From Acidobacteriota bacterium (lineage in GTDB: Bacteria > Acidobacteriota > Vicinamibacteria > Vicinamibacterales > 2-12-FULL-66-21), in NCBI GenBank assembly GCA_016184105.1, contig JACPDI010000028.1, positions 1 through 64,000 of the forward strand: a DNA stretch of 64,000 nucleotides. The letters are read 5' to 3'. The notes below the pieces were generated by a model. That model searched no databases and was not told the DNA's origin. It was given only the letters and a program-made list of their open reading frames with translations. A program made the position numbers and the translations under genes. Shown here one piece after another: positions 6,627-16,499 of the stretch (positions are counted from its first letter, which is position 1; every line of letters starts with the position of its first letter).

Positions 6627-8557
6627 CCGCGCTCGGGGAGGGGCCGCCCGGCACCGCACCCGACGAGGAGCTTGGATCTCCTGCGCGGCAGCTGACCGGA
6701 TGGCCGGCGCGCCTGGCCGCAGCGCTGGCGGTATCCCTGGCGGCGTACGCGCTCTACTGGGTCGTCAGCATCGTGCAGCCGCTGGTCTATCGCGCCAGCT
6801 TCCTGCTGATCGTCCTCACGCTCAGTTTCCTGTTGTATCCGGGCACGGCGGACCCACGCGATCGCGTGCGTGTCGCCGCGCTGGACTGGCTCTTCATCGC
6901 ACTGGCCGCCGTCGCTCTCGCGTGGCCGCTGATCGACTTCGACAACTTCATCTACCGCGCCGCCGATCCCACCGGGCGCGACGTGCTCCTCGGCGCGGTC
7001 GTGATCGTGCTGGTGCTCGAGGCCACGCGGCGCACCGCGGGATGGGTGCTGCCGGTGACCGCGACCGGGTTCATTCTTTACACGTTTTACGGACCGCTGC
7101 TCGATCTTGTCGGCCTCGGAGCGATCGCGCACCGCGGCTACGATCTCGCGCGCATTGTCGGAACGCTCTGCATGACGCTCGAGGGCGTGTTCGGCGTGCC
7201 GCTCGACGTCGCGGCCAGCTACATCATCCTGTTCTCGATCTACGGCGCCGTGCTGGCCGCCTCGGGCGCCGGAGCGTTCTTTCTCGACTGGTCGCTGGCG
7301 GCGGTCGGCCGGACGGGAGGCGCCGGCCCGGGGCGGGCCGTGACCGTGGCCGGGCTGCTGCTGGGCACCGTGTCCGGCAGCGGGGTGGCGAACACCGTCA
7401 CGCTGGGCTCGGTCGCGTGGCCGATGCTCCGGCGCGCCGGATACAGGCCCGCCGTGGGTGGCGCGATCCTGTCAGCCGCGGGGATCGGCGCGATCATCTG
7501 CCCGCCCGCGCTCGGCGCGGCGGCCTTCATCATCGCCGAGTTCCTGCACGTCTCGTATCTCAAGGTGATCGCGATGGCGGCGATCCCCGCGCTGCTCTAT
7601 TTCCTTTCGATCTTCCTCATGATCGAGGCGGACACGAGACGAATGGGCGCGCGGCCGGTGCCCATCGCTTCCCCGCCGCTGTGGCAGCTCACGAAGCGCC
7701 GCGGCTATCACTTCCTGGCGGTTGTCGGCATCCCGCTGATGCTCGTCCTCGGCTTGTCGGCATGCCGCGCGGTGTTCCTCTCGATGCTCATCGCGGTCGC
7801 GCTCAGCTTCGCGGATCGGGCGCACGCGCTGTGGCCGCGCCGGCTGCTGGCCGCGTTGGGCACGGGCGCGCGGAGCGTGCTGCCCGTGGCGGCGACCACG
7901 GCCACGGCCGGCATCATCGTCGGAACGGTCACGTTGACGGGGCTCGGACTGAAAATCTCCGGCCTGATCGTCGACCTGGCGGGCGGGCACCTGTTTCTCA
8001 CGGTGTTCTATTCGGCCCTTGCGATCTGGATGCTCGGGCTCGCGGTGCCCGTCACCGCGTCGTACATCATCGCGGCGGTCATGGTGGCACCGGCGATGAC
8101 GAACGTGGGCGTGCCGGATCTCGCGGCACACATGTTCATCTTCTATTACGCCGTGTTGTCGGAGGTGAGCCCGCCAACCGCGCTGTCGCCCTTCGCGGCC
8201 GCCGCGATCACCGGGGCGAAGCCGGTCCCCACGATGGTGCTGACCTGGAAGTACACGTTGCCGGCGTTCGTCTTCCCGTTTGCGTTCACGCTCAGCCCGG
8301 AGGGGATGGGACTCCTGATGCAGGGAACCGCGAGCGAGGTCGCGATCGCCACCGCCACGGCGCTCATCGCCATCCTCGCGCTCGGCGCCGGTCTGGGCGG
8401 GTGGATTCGAGCGGAAGCGAACATCGCGGAGCGGGCGCTCGCGACCGCCGGCGGCCTGCTGCTGTTCTACGCCGGTCCGCTCTCCGACCTGTTTGGACTT
8501 GTCCTGTTCGGTGCCGCGATCGCGCTCAACGTTGTGCGGACGAAGATGCGGCCTTGA
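6617..8557 (+). CDS. TRAP transporter fused 4TM/12TM permease
   Basis: The 646-residue membrane protein joins the small (DctQ-like) and large (DctM-like) TRAP permease parts in one chain, the usual arrangement for TAXI systems. There are about 16 hydrophobic segments; GLLLGTVSGSGVANTVTLGS (about residues 250-269) is the DctM signature region. It drives ion-coupled uptake of the solute delivered by the upstream binding protein. Start is GTG at 6617, overlapping the binding-protein gene by 10 bases. Its 3' end overlaps the convergent S10 peptidase gene by 32 bases. Confidence 0.9.
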   Translation: MEITALGEGPPGTAPDEELGSPARQLTGWPARLAAALAVSLAAYALYWVVSIVQPLVYRASFLLIVLTLSFLLYPGTADPRDRVRVAALDWLFIALAAVALAWPLIDFDNFIYRAADPTGRDVLLGAVVIVLVLEATRRTAGWVLPVTATGFILYTFYGPLLDLVGLGAIAHRGYDLARIVGTLCMTLEGVFGVPLDVAASYIILFSIYGAVLAASGAGAFFLDWSLAAVGRTGGAGPGRAVTVAGLLLGTVSGSGVANTVTLGSVAWPMLRRAGYRPAVGGAILSAAGIGAIICPPALGAAAFIIAEFLHVSYLKVIAMAAIPALLYFLSIFLMIEADTRRMGARPVPIASPPLWQLTKRRGYHFLAVVGIPLMLVLGLSACRAVFLSMLIAVALSFADRAHALWPRRLLAALGTGARSVLPVAATTATAGIIVGTVTLTGLGLKISGLIVDLAGGHLFLTVFYSALAIWMLGLAVPVTASYIIAAVMVAPAMTNVGVPDLAAHMFIFYYAVLSEVSPPTALSPFAAAAITGAKPVPTMVLTWKYTLPAFVFPFAFTLSPEGMGLLMQGTASEVAIATATALIAILALGAGLGGWIRAEANIAERALATAGGLLLFYAGPLSDLFGLVLFGAAIALNVVRTKMRP

Positions 8558-10106
8558 TGAACCGCGCGACGTCCTGCTTCAACTTCCGGTGCTCTGACGG
8601 CCGGATGTACATCATGTGCCCGGCCTCGTAGTAAGCCAGCTCCACGCGCGCCTTGTACGTGGCGTCGAAGCCGAGGTGCGCAAATGTGTGCTCCGTGGCG
8701 CCGAACGGCGTGGCGAAGTCGTAATAGCCGTTGACGACGAGCACCTTGAGGTGAGGGTTCCTGGCCATCGCGCCGCGCAGCGTGTCGGCGAGGTTGAGAT
8801 AGCGGTTGTTGAATTCGTCGTAGCTCCACGGCCGCACGTCCCCTGACGTGGGATAGCGCTGGTCAGACTCCCACTTGAGTTCGCGGCGAACGTAGTCGTT
8901 GAACGTCGCGGTGTAGGCCCCCTTGATCGCGAGGTCCGACGGATCGTATTCCTGGCGCTCCGCCGCGGCATCGGCATTCAGGCCGGTCATGCGGCCGTCC
9001 AGCCGGCCGACCGTGCGTCGCTGGTCGCGCAGCAGTTCCGTCCGGAAGCGCATGTCGGACACCCGCAGGTTGGCCTGCAGGATGTACTCGGTGGAAAGGC
9101 CGGTCAGCCGCGCGAGCTTCTCGGCGATCTTCTTTTCCTCGGCGGGCGTGAGCCGGTTGCCCCTGGCGAGCGCCACCAGGTAGTCGCCGCTGGCGAACGC
9201 GCGAGACTCATCGAGCGCCTTTTGCAGGCTGCCTTGCAGGTCCGCCGGGAGCCGCTGATGGTGCCACGCGGTCGCCGTATAGGTGGGCAGGAACAATACG
9301 TACGGCAGATCGTTGCCCGGCGCGTACCCCTTGGTCAGGTAGTCGAGGATCGACGAGACCAGCACGATGCCGTTCAACTCGATCCCGTGCCGGTCCTGCA
9401 GCTCGCCGGCCAGCCCCGCGGAACGCATGGTGCCGTAGCTCTCGCCGACCAAATACTTGGGCGAGGCCCAGCGATCGAAGCGCGTGAGGTACGTGCGGAT
9501 GAACTCTCCGAACGCGTGGATGTCGCCGCGCACGCCGTGGAACTGCTTCGGATCCTCTCCAGGCGCCGGACGGCTGAAGCCCGTGTCGATGGCGTCCACG
9601 AAGACCAGGTCGCTGACGTCCAGCAGAGACTGCTCGTTGTCGGCGAGGCGATACGGCGGCGCGGGCTGGAAACCTTCCGCGGCCATCACGACGCGCCGCG
9701 GCCCGAACGACCCCATGTGAAGCCAGACCGATGCGGCGCCCGGACCGCCGTTATAGAGAAACGCGAGGGGACGTGTGGAGGGCTGTTCTCCGTCGCGCGC
9801 ATACGCGACAAAGAACATGCTGGCGATCGGCTTGCCCGCGTCGTTGCGAATCGGCAGCGTCCCGGCCGTGGCCGTGTAGCGGATTTCGCGGCCGTCGAGC
9901 TGGATCGCGTGGCTCGTCGCGGAGAGCTTCTCTACCGGCGGCGCCGGGACGGCCACGGGTGTCGCGGCCGGCTCGACGCCGCGCGGCGCGGGCGCGGCCT
10001 GCTGCGCCGGCCGCGGCGCGGGTTGGTCCGGCCGCCGCGGCTGCGCAACCAGGACACCCGAAATCGAAACGACGATGACCGACGACAGGACGACTCGATG
10101 GATCAT
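8526..10106 (-). CDS. Secreted serine carboxypeptidase, S10 family
   Basis: The 526-residue protein has a signal peptide (RVVLSSVIVVSISGVLVA), a Pro/Ala-rich linker to about residue 60, then an alpha/beta-hydrolase S10 carboxypeptidase domain. The catalytic triad is Ser223 in GESYG, Asp463 in NGYYDFATP and His497 in AGHMMY. The oxyanion region NGGPGAAS is typical of S10. It removes C-terminal residues from peptides in the periplasm or outside the cell. I chose ATG at 10106 over GTG at 10112 because GGAGG lies six bases before the ATG. Confidence 0.9.
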   Translation of the reverse strand: MIHRVVLSSVIVVSISGVLVAQPRRPDQPAPRPAQQAAPAPRGVEPAATPVAVPAPPVEKLSATSHAIQLDGREIRYTATAGTLPIRNDAGKPIASMFFVAYARDGEQPSTRPLAFLYNGGPGAASVWLHMGSFGPRRVVMAAEGFQPAPPYRLADNEQSLLDVSDLVFVDAIDTGFSRPAPGEDPKQFHGVRGDIHAFGEFIRTYLTRFDRWASPKYLVGESYGTMRSAGLAGELQDRHGIELNGIVLVSSILDYLTKGYAPGNDLPYVLFLPTYTATAWHHQRLPADLQGSLQKALDESRAFASGDYLVALARGNRLTPAEEKKIAEKLARLTGLSTEYILQANLRVSDMRFRTELLRDQRRTVGRLDGRMTGLNADAAAERQEYDPSDLAIKGAYTATFNDYVRRELKWESDQRYPTSGDVRPWSYDEFNNRYLNLADTLRGAMARNPHLKVLVVNGYYDFATPFGATEHTFAHLGFDATYKARVELAYYEAGHMMYIRPSEHRKLKQDVARFIKAASSSAQR

Positions 10107-10309
10107 GCACACCCTCCGGGATGACGGCGACCGGGATCATACACCGAGCGACTTTGTTCTCCCCGCGCGCTGACTCCCCGCGGGGCTGCCCCGCCGACGC
10201 CCGGAAACAGGCCGGAAACGCCACGGTGGCCGGGCATGCGTCTCGCAAGGTGTCGGCGTTTCCTATTGCCTGCAGCCGCGGGCCTGTTCGTCTCTTCCAG
10301 GAGGAATCT

Positions 10310-11113
10310 ATGCACCGAGTGACATGGAAGGTTCCCGGATTGGTGGCCGCATGTGTGCTGCTGATGATCCCGGCGGTTGCCGCGGGGCAGGAAAGCTGGC
10401 CTCCGCCGGAGGCCGCCGCTCCCGAGCCGCTGTCGATCAACTGTGGCGGCGGTGTGTACTCTGTGGGCGCCGGGGCGACCCTGTTCTCTCTCTGCGTCTC
10501 GGATCACGGCAACATGGTTTCTCTCATGTATCCGAACGGCGCCGAGCACATCGCCGTCGCGCCCATCCACGAGTCGTACAGCATCTGCCACGGCCCCGGC
10601 TCGGGCATCTGGTACTACGACTGGGCGTCGTTTGAAGGTGGCTTTGGCCCTCCTATCTTTCTCGACCCCGCGCCGTTTCCGGTCATCATCCGCCGTACAA
10701 CGCTCGATGGAAAGGTCATCCTCGACCAGAAGTTCACGCCGAACAAAGCGCGGCGCGAAATGCTGATCAGCATGACGATCAGGAACAACTCGCCCGCGGC
10801 GCTGGAGAACGTGCTCGTCGCACGCAACGTGGACGCCGACATGGACGGGGACGCGCTGGATGACACGTTCGACCGGTCCACAGACCAGACCTGGGCCCGC
10901 GACATCCGCTCCCTCGTGCTCTCCGCACATACGGTGGGGACGCCCCACTCCACCGCGGTGCCGGTGACGATTGGCAGCGGCCCGTGTTCATCGACGACCG
11001 CGGTGACGCCGACCTCTCCCGGCACCGACTATCACATGCGGATCTGGTACACCCTCGGCACGATCGGTGTCGGCAAGAGCAAGACCGTGATGTTCCGATA
11101 CAACGGATCCTAG
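10310..11113 (+). CDS. Secreted protein of unknown function
   Basis: The 267-residue product has a good signal peptide (LVAACVLLMIPAVAAG) and a mature part rich in beta-strand-like sequence, with five cysteines in the mature part and no catalytic motif I recognise. The segment MLISMTIRNNSPAALENVLVA and a later RIWYTLG...MFRYNG tail look like immunoglobulin-like or beta-sandwich strands. The ATG at 10310 follows AGGAGG by five bases. It is divergent from the S10 peptidase gene. Function unknown. Confidence 0.75.
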   Translation: MHRVTWKVPGLVAACVLLMIPAVAAGQESWPPPEAAAPEPLSINCGGGVYSVGAGATLFSLCVSDHGNMVSLMYPNGAEHIAVAPIHESYSICHGPGSGIWYYDWASFEGGFGPPIFLDPAPFPVIIRRTTLDGKVILDQKFTPNKARREMLISMTIRNNSPAALENVLVARNVDADMDGDALDDTFDRSTDQTWARDIRSLVLSAHTVGTPHSTAVPVTIGSGPCSSTTAVTPTSPGTDYHMRIWYTLGTIGVGKSKTVMFRYNGS

Positions 11114-11190
11114 AGCGCTCCCGCCCCTGTTCCCGCTGGCGGCCGGCAGCAGCTCTCCGGGCGCTGCCGGCGCCCCGCCCTGACCATCGG

Positions 11191-11541
11191 TCAGGAGCCT
11201 TTCACCGCGAACCCTTTCTTGACCAGAAACTCCCGCACGCGATCCCTCAAGTCGCCCTGCAGCTCGATGGTGTTCTCCACGACCGCACCGCCCGTGCCGC
11301 ACGCCCGCTTCAGTTCCTGCGCCAGCCCCCTGAGGAAGGCGGCGTTGCGCGGAAGGCCGTCGACAAGGGTGACGGTCTTCCCGCCGCGCCCTGCCTTCTC
11401 CATCCTCAGCTTTGCAACAAGCCGCGTAGGAACGGGCTCGTCGGCGGCCGACCGCGTGCTGCACGTGCAATCGCGCGCGGGCCAGCCGCACGCCGGGCAG
11501 ATTCGTCCCTTGTCCGTCGAATACACCACGCGTCCGGCCAT
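11191..11541 (-). CDS. yciH: SUI1/YciH translation factor
   Basis: The 116-residue protein has an N-terminal zinc-knuckle-like piece (CPACGWPARDCTC) and a C-terminal SUI1 (eIF1-like) domain with GGKTVTLVDG, the GTGG turn and IELQGD. Bacterial YciH binds the 30S subunit and influences start-codon fidelity. This may matter in a genome with many leaderless and GTG/TTG starts, though that link is inference. It lies nine bases downstream of the S9 peptidase gene on the same strand. Confidence 0.9.
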   Translation of the reverse strand: MAGRVVYSTDKGRICPACGWPARDCTCSTRSAADEPVPTRLVAKLRMEKAGRGGKTVTLVDGLPRNAAFLRGLAQELKRACGTGGAVVENTIELQGDLRDRVREFLVKKGFAVKGS

Positions 11542-11550
11542 CCAGGCGTC

Positions 11551-12642
11551 CTATCTCAGGTTCCACTCGAAGAACGTCCACACCCGGTTCCACGAATCGA
11601 TCTGCTCCGGCGTGTCCATCCGCTCCAGCGTCTTCAGGTCGGTGCGCCGGTTGAACGTGTGCCCGCCGCCGGCCGCCCCGGGCGGCGGGTCGACATAGAT
11701 CTTCGTCTCGGCGAGATGCGGCTTGCGCGAACGGAGCGCGTCGACGATCTGCTGGTCCTCGACGAAGTTCACGTCCGTGTCGTTGGTGGCCACGTGCACG
11801 AGCAGCGGCGTGTTCAGCTTGTCGACGTGATACAGCGGCGACCGCTCGATGTAGATATCCGGCTTCTCGAACGGCAGGCCGCCGATCCGCTTCTGCGTGG
11901 CGAAGCTGTGCTGATACCCGGGACCTTTGTACGACAAGCGGAAGACCAGGTTCGTGACGGGCACCATCGCGACCGCGGCTTTGAACGGCGTCTTGTCGCG
12001 AAAGACGCTGAACAGGGCGATGTACCCGCCATGGCTCCAACCCATGATGCCCAGCCGCTCCGGATCGACATGCGGCAAGCTCACCCTGATGTAGTCCACG
12101 GCGCTCATCACGTCGTCCACTTCGTGGCCGCCGTAGTCGATCTCGTTGTGGAACTTCTCGCCGTAGCCCGTGCTGCCGCGGTACTCGGGCGCGACGATGA
12201 CGTAGCCGCGCGCGACGGCTTCCTTCACGAAGGGGAAATACACCAGGTCCCAGTTCCCGTGGACGCCGCCGTGCACCCACACCATCGCGGCGTGGGCGCG
12301 CGGCCCGCGCGTCTGCAGCGGCTGGAACACGTAGGCGGGAATATCGAGATCGCCCACGCTGCTGCGGTACGTGACCTTCTGGTAATCGATGATCCCCTTG
12401 CAGGCCTCTGCGTATCGCGCGTCAATCTGCGCCTTCTGGTCGATGTCCCGCTGGAAGTTCCGCGCGGGCGCGTGATCCGCCGGATCGTTGCTGACGTACA
12501 GCAACGTGGCGCGCGCCGGATCCTGCTTGACTTCCCGGCGTGACTGCTGGCCCGTGGGCTGCGCGCGCTGAGGCTGCGGCGCCTGCGCGGCCGCCCCGGC
12601 TGCGAAGCAGACGAAGGCGATGACAGGGACGAACGAACGCAT
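11551..12642 (-). CDS. Secreted S9-like prolyl oligopeptidase domain protein
   Basis: The 363-residue protein begins with a signal peptide (SFVPVIAFVCFAAGAAAQ) and has only the alpha/beta-hydrolase half of an S9 peptidase, without a beta-propeller. Ser203 in GWSHGG is the nucleophile; NDTDVNF and GGGHTFN supply the Asp and His. The missing propeller suggests an acyl-aminopeptidase-like or esterase role. ATG at 12642 follows GGAGGT by six bases; an upstream in-frame extension has no such site. Confidence 0.85.
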   Translation of the reverse strand: MRSFVPVIAFVCFAAGAAAQAPQPQRAQPTGQQSRREVKQDPARATLLYVSNDPADHAPARNFQRDIDQKAQIDARYAEACKGIIDYQKVTYRSSVGDLDIPAYVFQPLQTRGPRAHAAMVWVHGGVHGNWDLVYFPFVKEAVARGYVIVAPEYRGSTGYGEKFHNEIDYGGHEVDDVMSAVDYIRVSLPHVDPERLGIMGWSHGGYIALFSVFRDKTPFKAAVAMVPVTNLVFRLSYKGPGYQHSFATQKRIGGLPFEKPDIYIERSPLYHVDKLNTPLLVHVATNDTDVNFVEDQQIVDALRSRKPHLAETKIYVDPPPGAAGGGHTFNRRTDLKTLERMDTPEQIDSWNRVWTFFEWNLR

Positions 12643-12756
12643 GGAAGACCTCCGAATGCGGGCAGTGTATCGCGGATGAATGACTTCAGCGGCGTGAGGC
12701 ATGCCCTCCCAGGGGGAGGCCTAACGCCCTCCGGGACCAGGGCCGATAACCCGTAC

Positions 12757-13008
12757 ATGGCGGACTTCAACGCTGCGGCGGCGGCTGAGGCCCCGGAGGA
12801 AACGACCGCGCGGGACAGCGAGGCCGAGTACACGCTCGAATACGCCTGCCGGTGCCCGCACTGTCAGCAGACCCTCCGCACGGTGGCGGTCATCCGCATG
12901 CTCCGCTCGAGGGTCAACTTCACATCGACGATGCCGCGGCGCGGCCGCGCGGTGATCTGCTCCCAGTGCCGGAAGATCCTGACGGTGGAGCTGAATGTGC
13001 TGACGTAG
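12757..13008 (+). CDS. Small zinc-ribbon protein
   Basis: The 83-residue protein has two CxxC knuckles, CRCPHCQQ and CSQCRK, about 37 residues apart, typical of a zinc ribbon. The first 30 residues are acidic and Ala-rich. It could bind nucleic acid or a partner protein; nothing more specific can be said. The ATG at 12757 is chosen because upstream codons back to 12676 are in the promoter region shared with the divergent S9 gene. A heptamer array starts right after its stop. Confidence 0.6.
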   Translation: MADFNAAAAAEAPEETTARDSEAEYTLEYACRCPHCQQTLRTVAVIRMLRSRVNFTSTMPRRGRAVICSQCRKILTVELNVLT

Positions 13009-13010
13009 AG

Positions 13011-13045
13011 GCCGGGGGCCAGGTGCCAGAGGCCAGGTGCCAGGT
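13011..13045. repeat. Five tandem heptamers (GCCAGGT type)
   Basis: Five consecutive 7-base units: GCCGGGG, GCCAGGT, GCCAGAG, GCCAGGT, GCCAGGT. The array starts two bases after the zinc-ribbon stop codon, between convergent genes. A GC-rich hairpin-like stretch (GGGGCGGCCCCG type) follows at about 13057-13083 and may terminate transcription. Confidence 0.8.
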
Positions 13046-13100
13046 TCGAAAACACGGGGGCGGCCCCGCTCGGGGACCGCCCCTTTTGTGTTCAGCCGTT

Positions 13101-16100
13101 CTAGAACGTGAACTTGCCGCTGAAGGTGAACGTGCGGCGACCCCAGTTGTTGGTGTTCTCACCGAAGCTGGTGCTGTTCATCGCGTTGGTGGGCGTTCCC
13201 TTGTTGTCCTGGTTCAGGAGGTTGAACCCGTCGATCCGCACCGTGAAGGCGCGGTCGCCAAAAAACGTGACGCGCTTGGACAGGCTCAGGTCGGTGTTCC
13301 AGAACCCGGGACCGCGCTCGCCGTTTCGGGGCGCGTTGCCGCCGTTCGGCATCGAGTTGGCCAGCGGCAGATTGTTGTTGCCGAGCGGCGTGACGTAGTA
13401 GCCGTTGTTGGTGAACGACGAGTGGTCGTCTTTCCACACGAGCGATCCGGACGGATTGATGTTCGGGCGGTCGCCGCCCGCGCTGCCGTCACCGTTCGAG
13501 TCCACGCCGGTGCGGATCGTGAACGGCGCGCCGGACTGCGTCTGCGTGATGCCGGCGATCTGCCAGCCGCCGATGATCGCGCCCAGGAGGCCCCGCTTCG
13601 GCGCCGGGATCTCCCAGAGGTAGGTGAACACCAGGCGGTGGCGGCGGTCGAAGCCCGACACGCTCCACTCGCTGTCGTAGTCGAAGAAGCTCTGCGGGGT
13701 CTGCGGCGACTGCGCCGTGCCGGCCTCGCCCAGCGACGCGTCGTTGTTGCTGAAGAACCGCCCGTAGGTGTACGCCCCCCCAAACTGGAGCCCGTGCGAG
13801 AAGCGCTTGTCGGCACGCACGAACGCGCCGTGATACGACGAGCGCGCCTCGACGTCGTTGCCGCCGGGCCCCGTGTACGCCGGGATCTGCAGGCGGCCGC
13901 CCCAGGCCGGATTCTGCCGGCGGGCCTGCACGTTCGGAATCGAGCTGATGTTGCGGGTCGCGATCACCGTGGCCGCCTGCGCCTCGGTGAGGATGCCCGG
14001 GTTCATGTGGATCTGGTTGATCCCCTTGTAGCCGCGGCTGCCCGTGTAGCCGGCCGACAGGATGACCTGGCCAAGCTCGCGCTGAATGTCCGCGCTCCAG
14101 AACCGGCTCTCCGGATTTTCGGTGTCCGGCGCGGAATTGACCCACTGGTTCAGCGGGTTGAACACCGGCGAGGCGCTGCCCGCCAGCAGGTTCGGATACA
14201 GGTTCTGCACGTTGAACGACTCGGCCACCGCCACCCGCGGGTAGTTCGACGCGTTGACGGTCAGCAGATTGTAGAACAGGAAGTCGTAGCCCATGCCGAA
14301 GCCGCCGCGGACGACCGTCTTCCCGTCGCCGAGCCAGCGGTTGTTCCCGCGCGGGCTCCACGCGAAGCCGACGCGCGGTGCCCAGTTGTTCCGATCGTCC
14401 TCGACGGGCCCGGGCACGCCGACGGCGAGGCTTTCCGGATCCGTCGCGCCGAAGAAGCCGAGCGGCGCGCCGTTCGCCTCGTAGCGGAGGCCAAGGTTGA
14501 CCGTGAGGTCGGGAGTGACGCGGAAATCATCCTGCAGATAGAAGAACGTCTGCCACTGCTGCGCCTCCCAGCTCGCGGTCTGAAGCGCCTGGGCGAAGCG
14601 CGACGCGAAGTTGTTCATGTAGTCCTGCAGGCTGTTGAACGTGAAGGTGCCCTTCGAGTCGAAGGCCGCCTGGTTGTCCACGTCGTTGTAGCGCAGGTCC
14701 GCGCCGAACTTGAAGGTGTGCTTCTCGCGCGTCCAGGTCATCGTGTTCGAGAACTGGTACGCGTTGGTCAGGCGGCCCTGCGGGAAGTTCGACGCGCCGC
14801 CGACCGTGAAGAACCCGCCGATCGTCGCCGTCGGGCTCTTCGGATCGTTCTCCGGGAAGCTCAGGTCCCGGCGCACCAGGGAGAACCGGAACTCGTTGAG
14901 CAGCCGCGACGTGAAAATGTGCGTGTTGCTCGCGGCGAAGTTGGTGTCCTTCAGGTCCTGGCTGCCGCAGAACAGCGCGCCGAACGCGCAGTTGCTGATT
15001 AACTCCTTCTGCTCACGCGGCGTGTGCACGGCGCGCACGGTGATGTTGTCGTTGGCGGTCAGCCGATGATCCACCCGCGCGATGTAGCTCTTGGCCGTGC
15101 TCGGCGAGGTGATGCTGACGTTGGTCAGGCCGGTTTCGATCGCGCGGCCGTTCACGAGCGTGTTCTGGAGGCTGCGGAACGACAGGTTCTGGGAGTACAG
15201 GTTCTGGAGGAAGGAGATCCGCTCGAGCACCGCCGCGCGGCTCGCCGCGGTCTGCCCGGCGCCCAGCGGCGCGTTCTGCAGCGTGGCGAAACCGGCCGGC
15301 GTCGGAATCCGCACCGTGGTGCCCGGGCTCGCGCCGGGGCGCTCGCCGTCCCACTGAAAGAGGCCGAAGAAGAACGTCTTCTCCCGGAAGATCGGCCCGC
15401 CCAGGTCGAAGCCCGCCTGGTGACGGTTGAAGCGTGCCGGCTCTTTCAGGCCGCTCGCCTTCTCGATGTTCGTGAGCGAATAGAAGTCGCTGCTCGTGTA
15501 GTAGTCCCACACGTCGCCGCGGAAGCGATTGCTGCCCGACTTGGTGATGATGTTCACCTGGGCGCCACTGTTGCGGCCGAACTCCACGCTGTAGGCGTTG
15601 GTGATGACCTGGAACTCGGCGACCGCCTCGGGCACGAGCGGCGTGGTCGAGATCGTCACCGAGATGTCGTTGTTGTCCGATCCGTCGATCATGTAGTTGT
15701 TGTTGCGCGACCGCTGGCCGTTGGCCGCGTACGTGCCCTGGCCGCCGGTGCTCGACACGTTCGGCGCCGTGGCGATCAGGTTGTTGAGGTTGCGTCCGCC
15801 CGGCAGGGGAAGCTGCTCGACCGCCCGCGCGCTCACGGTGTTGGCGATCGTGGGGCTGGTCTTGTTCAACTCGGCCGCGCGCGCTTCGGCAGTGACCGTC
15901 ACTTCCTCGCCGACCCCCGCGACTTTCAGCTCGACGTTGACGGTCGCCTCGGTCGCCGGGACGATGCGCACGCCGCGCGTTTCGACCGTCTGGAAGCCGG
16001 CCAGTTCAGCGCGAACGAGGTAGTCCCCTGGCTCGAGCGCCGAGACCCTGTAGAAACCCTCAGCATCGGTCACGGTGTCCCGTGACTGGTTCGTGGCGAC

Positions 16101-16286
16101 ATTCACGACGATCACCGTCACGCCGGGAACGACGGCCCCTGACGCGTCGCGCACGGTGCCGTTGACGCCGCCGCGCGTCATCTGCGCCAGTGCGGGCGTG
16201 GCCGCGAGCCACGCGTTCAACGCAAACACGATGAACACGAAAACGCCCGCGCGACCGCCGCGGGCGGCAAACCCTGTAAGCTGCAT
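13101..16286 (-). CDS. Oar-like TonB-dependent outer-membrane receptor
   Basis: The 1061-residue protein has a signal peptide ending near ATPALAQ, a carboxypeptidase-regulatory-like (CarboxypepD_reg/Cna-B type) domain at about residues 38-125 (GTVRDASGAVVPGVTVIVVN), a plug region with NGQRSRNNNYMIDG, and a long C-terminal beta-barrel ending in aromatic FTFSGKFTF. This is the Oar-like family expanded in Acidobacteriota, thought to import oligosaccharides, peptides or other large ligands with TonB. ATG at 16286 follows AGGAGG; an upstream extension lacks support. No neighbouring substrate-specific genes identify the ligand. Confidence 0.9.
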   Translation of the reverse strand: MQLTGFAARGGRAGVFVFIVFALNAWLAATPALAQMTRGGVNGTVRDASGAVVPGVTVIVVNVATNQSRDTVTDAEGFYRVSALEPGDYLVRAELAGFQTVETRGVRIVPATEATVNVELKVAGVGEEVTVTAEARAAELNKTSPTIANTVSARAVEQLPLPGGRNLNNLIATAPNVSSTGGQGTYAANGQRSRNNNYMIDGSDNNDISVTISTTPLVPEAVAEFQVITNAYSVEFGRNSGAQVNIITKSGSNRFRGDVWDYYTSSDFYSLTNIEKASGLKEPARFNRHQAGFDLGGPIFREKTFFFGLFQWDGERPGASPGTTVRIPTPAGFATLQNAPLGAGQTAASRAAVLERISFLQNLYSQNLSFRSLQNTLVNGRAIETGLTNVSITSPSTAKSYIARVDHRLTANDNITVRAVHTPREQKELISNCAFGALFCGSQDLKDTNFAASNTHIFTSRLLNEFRFSLVRRDLSFPENDPKSPTATIGGFFTVGGASNFPQGRLTNAYQFSNTMTWTREKHTFKFGADLRYNDVDNQAAFDSKGTFTFNSLQDYMNNFASRFAQALQTASWEAQQWQTFFYLQDDFRVTPDLTVNLGLRYEANGAPLGFFGATDPESLAVGVPGPVEDDRNNWAPRVGFAWSPRGNNRWLGDGKTVVRGGFGMGYDFLFYNLLTVNASNYPRVAVAESFNVQNLYPNLLAGSASPVFNPLNQWVNSAPDTENPESRFWSADIQRELGQVILSAGYTGSRGYKGINQIHMNPGILTEAQAATVIATRNISSIPNVQARRQNPAWGGRLQIPAYTGPGGNDVEARSSYHGAFVRADKRFSHGLQFGGAYTYGRFFSNNDASLGEAGTAQSPQTPQSFFDYDSEWSVSGFDRRHRLVFTYLWEIPAPKRGLLGAIIGGWQIAGITQTQSGAPFTIRTGVDSNGDGSAGGDRPNINPSGSLVWKDDHSSFTNNGYYVTPLGNNNLPLANSMPNGGNAPRNGERGPGFWNTDLSLSKRVTFFGDRAFTVRIDGFNLLNQDNKGTPTNAMNSTSFGENTNNWGRRTFTFSGKFTF

Positions 16287-16486
16287 GTCTCCTCCTGAGA
16301 ACCTGCCCGGCGAGCAGAAAGTGTGCCACGCGAGATCAGGCGGTAAGTTGTTCACGGCACGTGGAGTTACGCCAGGATCGCGGCGTGTCTCTCGGCGGGC
16401 ATCCAAGTTCTCAGATCACCCGATCCAAATGCGCATGTCATCGGCTCGAGTGGGAGAGGCACCCCGGCGTCTCCTCCGCCCGATGC

Positions 16487-16492
16487 TATGAT
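16487..16492 (+). promoter_or_regulatory. -10 box, leaderless-type promoter
   Basis: TATGAT lies seven bases before a GTG at 16500. It makes the GTG, not the ATG inside the box at 16488, the likely start of the S9 peptidase gene. Confidence 0.5.
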
Positions 16493-16499
16493 CCCCGCC

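Noticed and set aside
12852-15002. 716-codon open frame on the plus strand
   Set aside because: It lies antisense to the Oar-type receptor, has Arg/Val/Ala-rich shadow composition and no domain.
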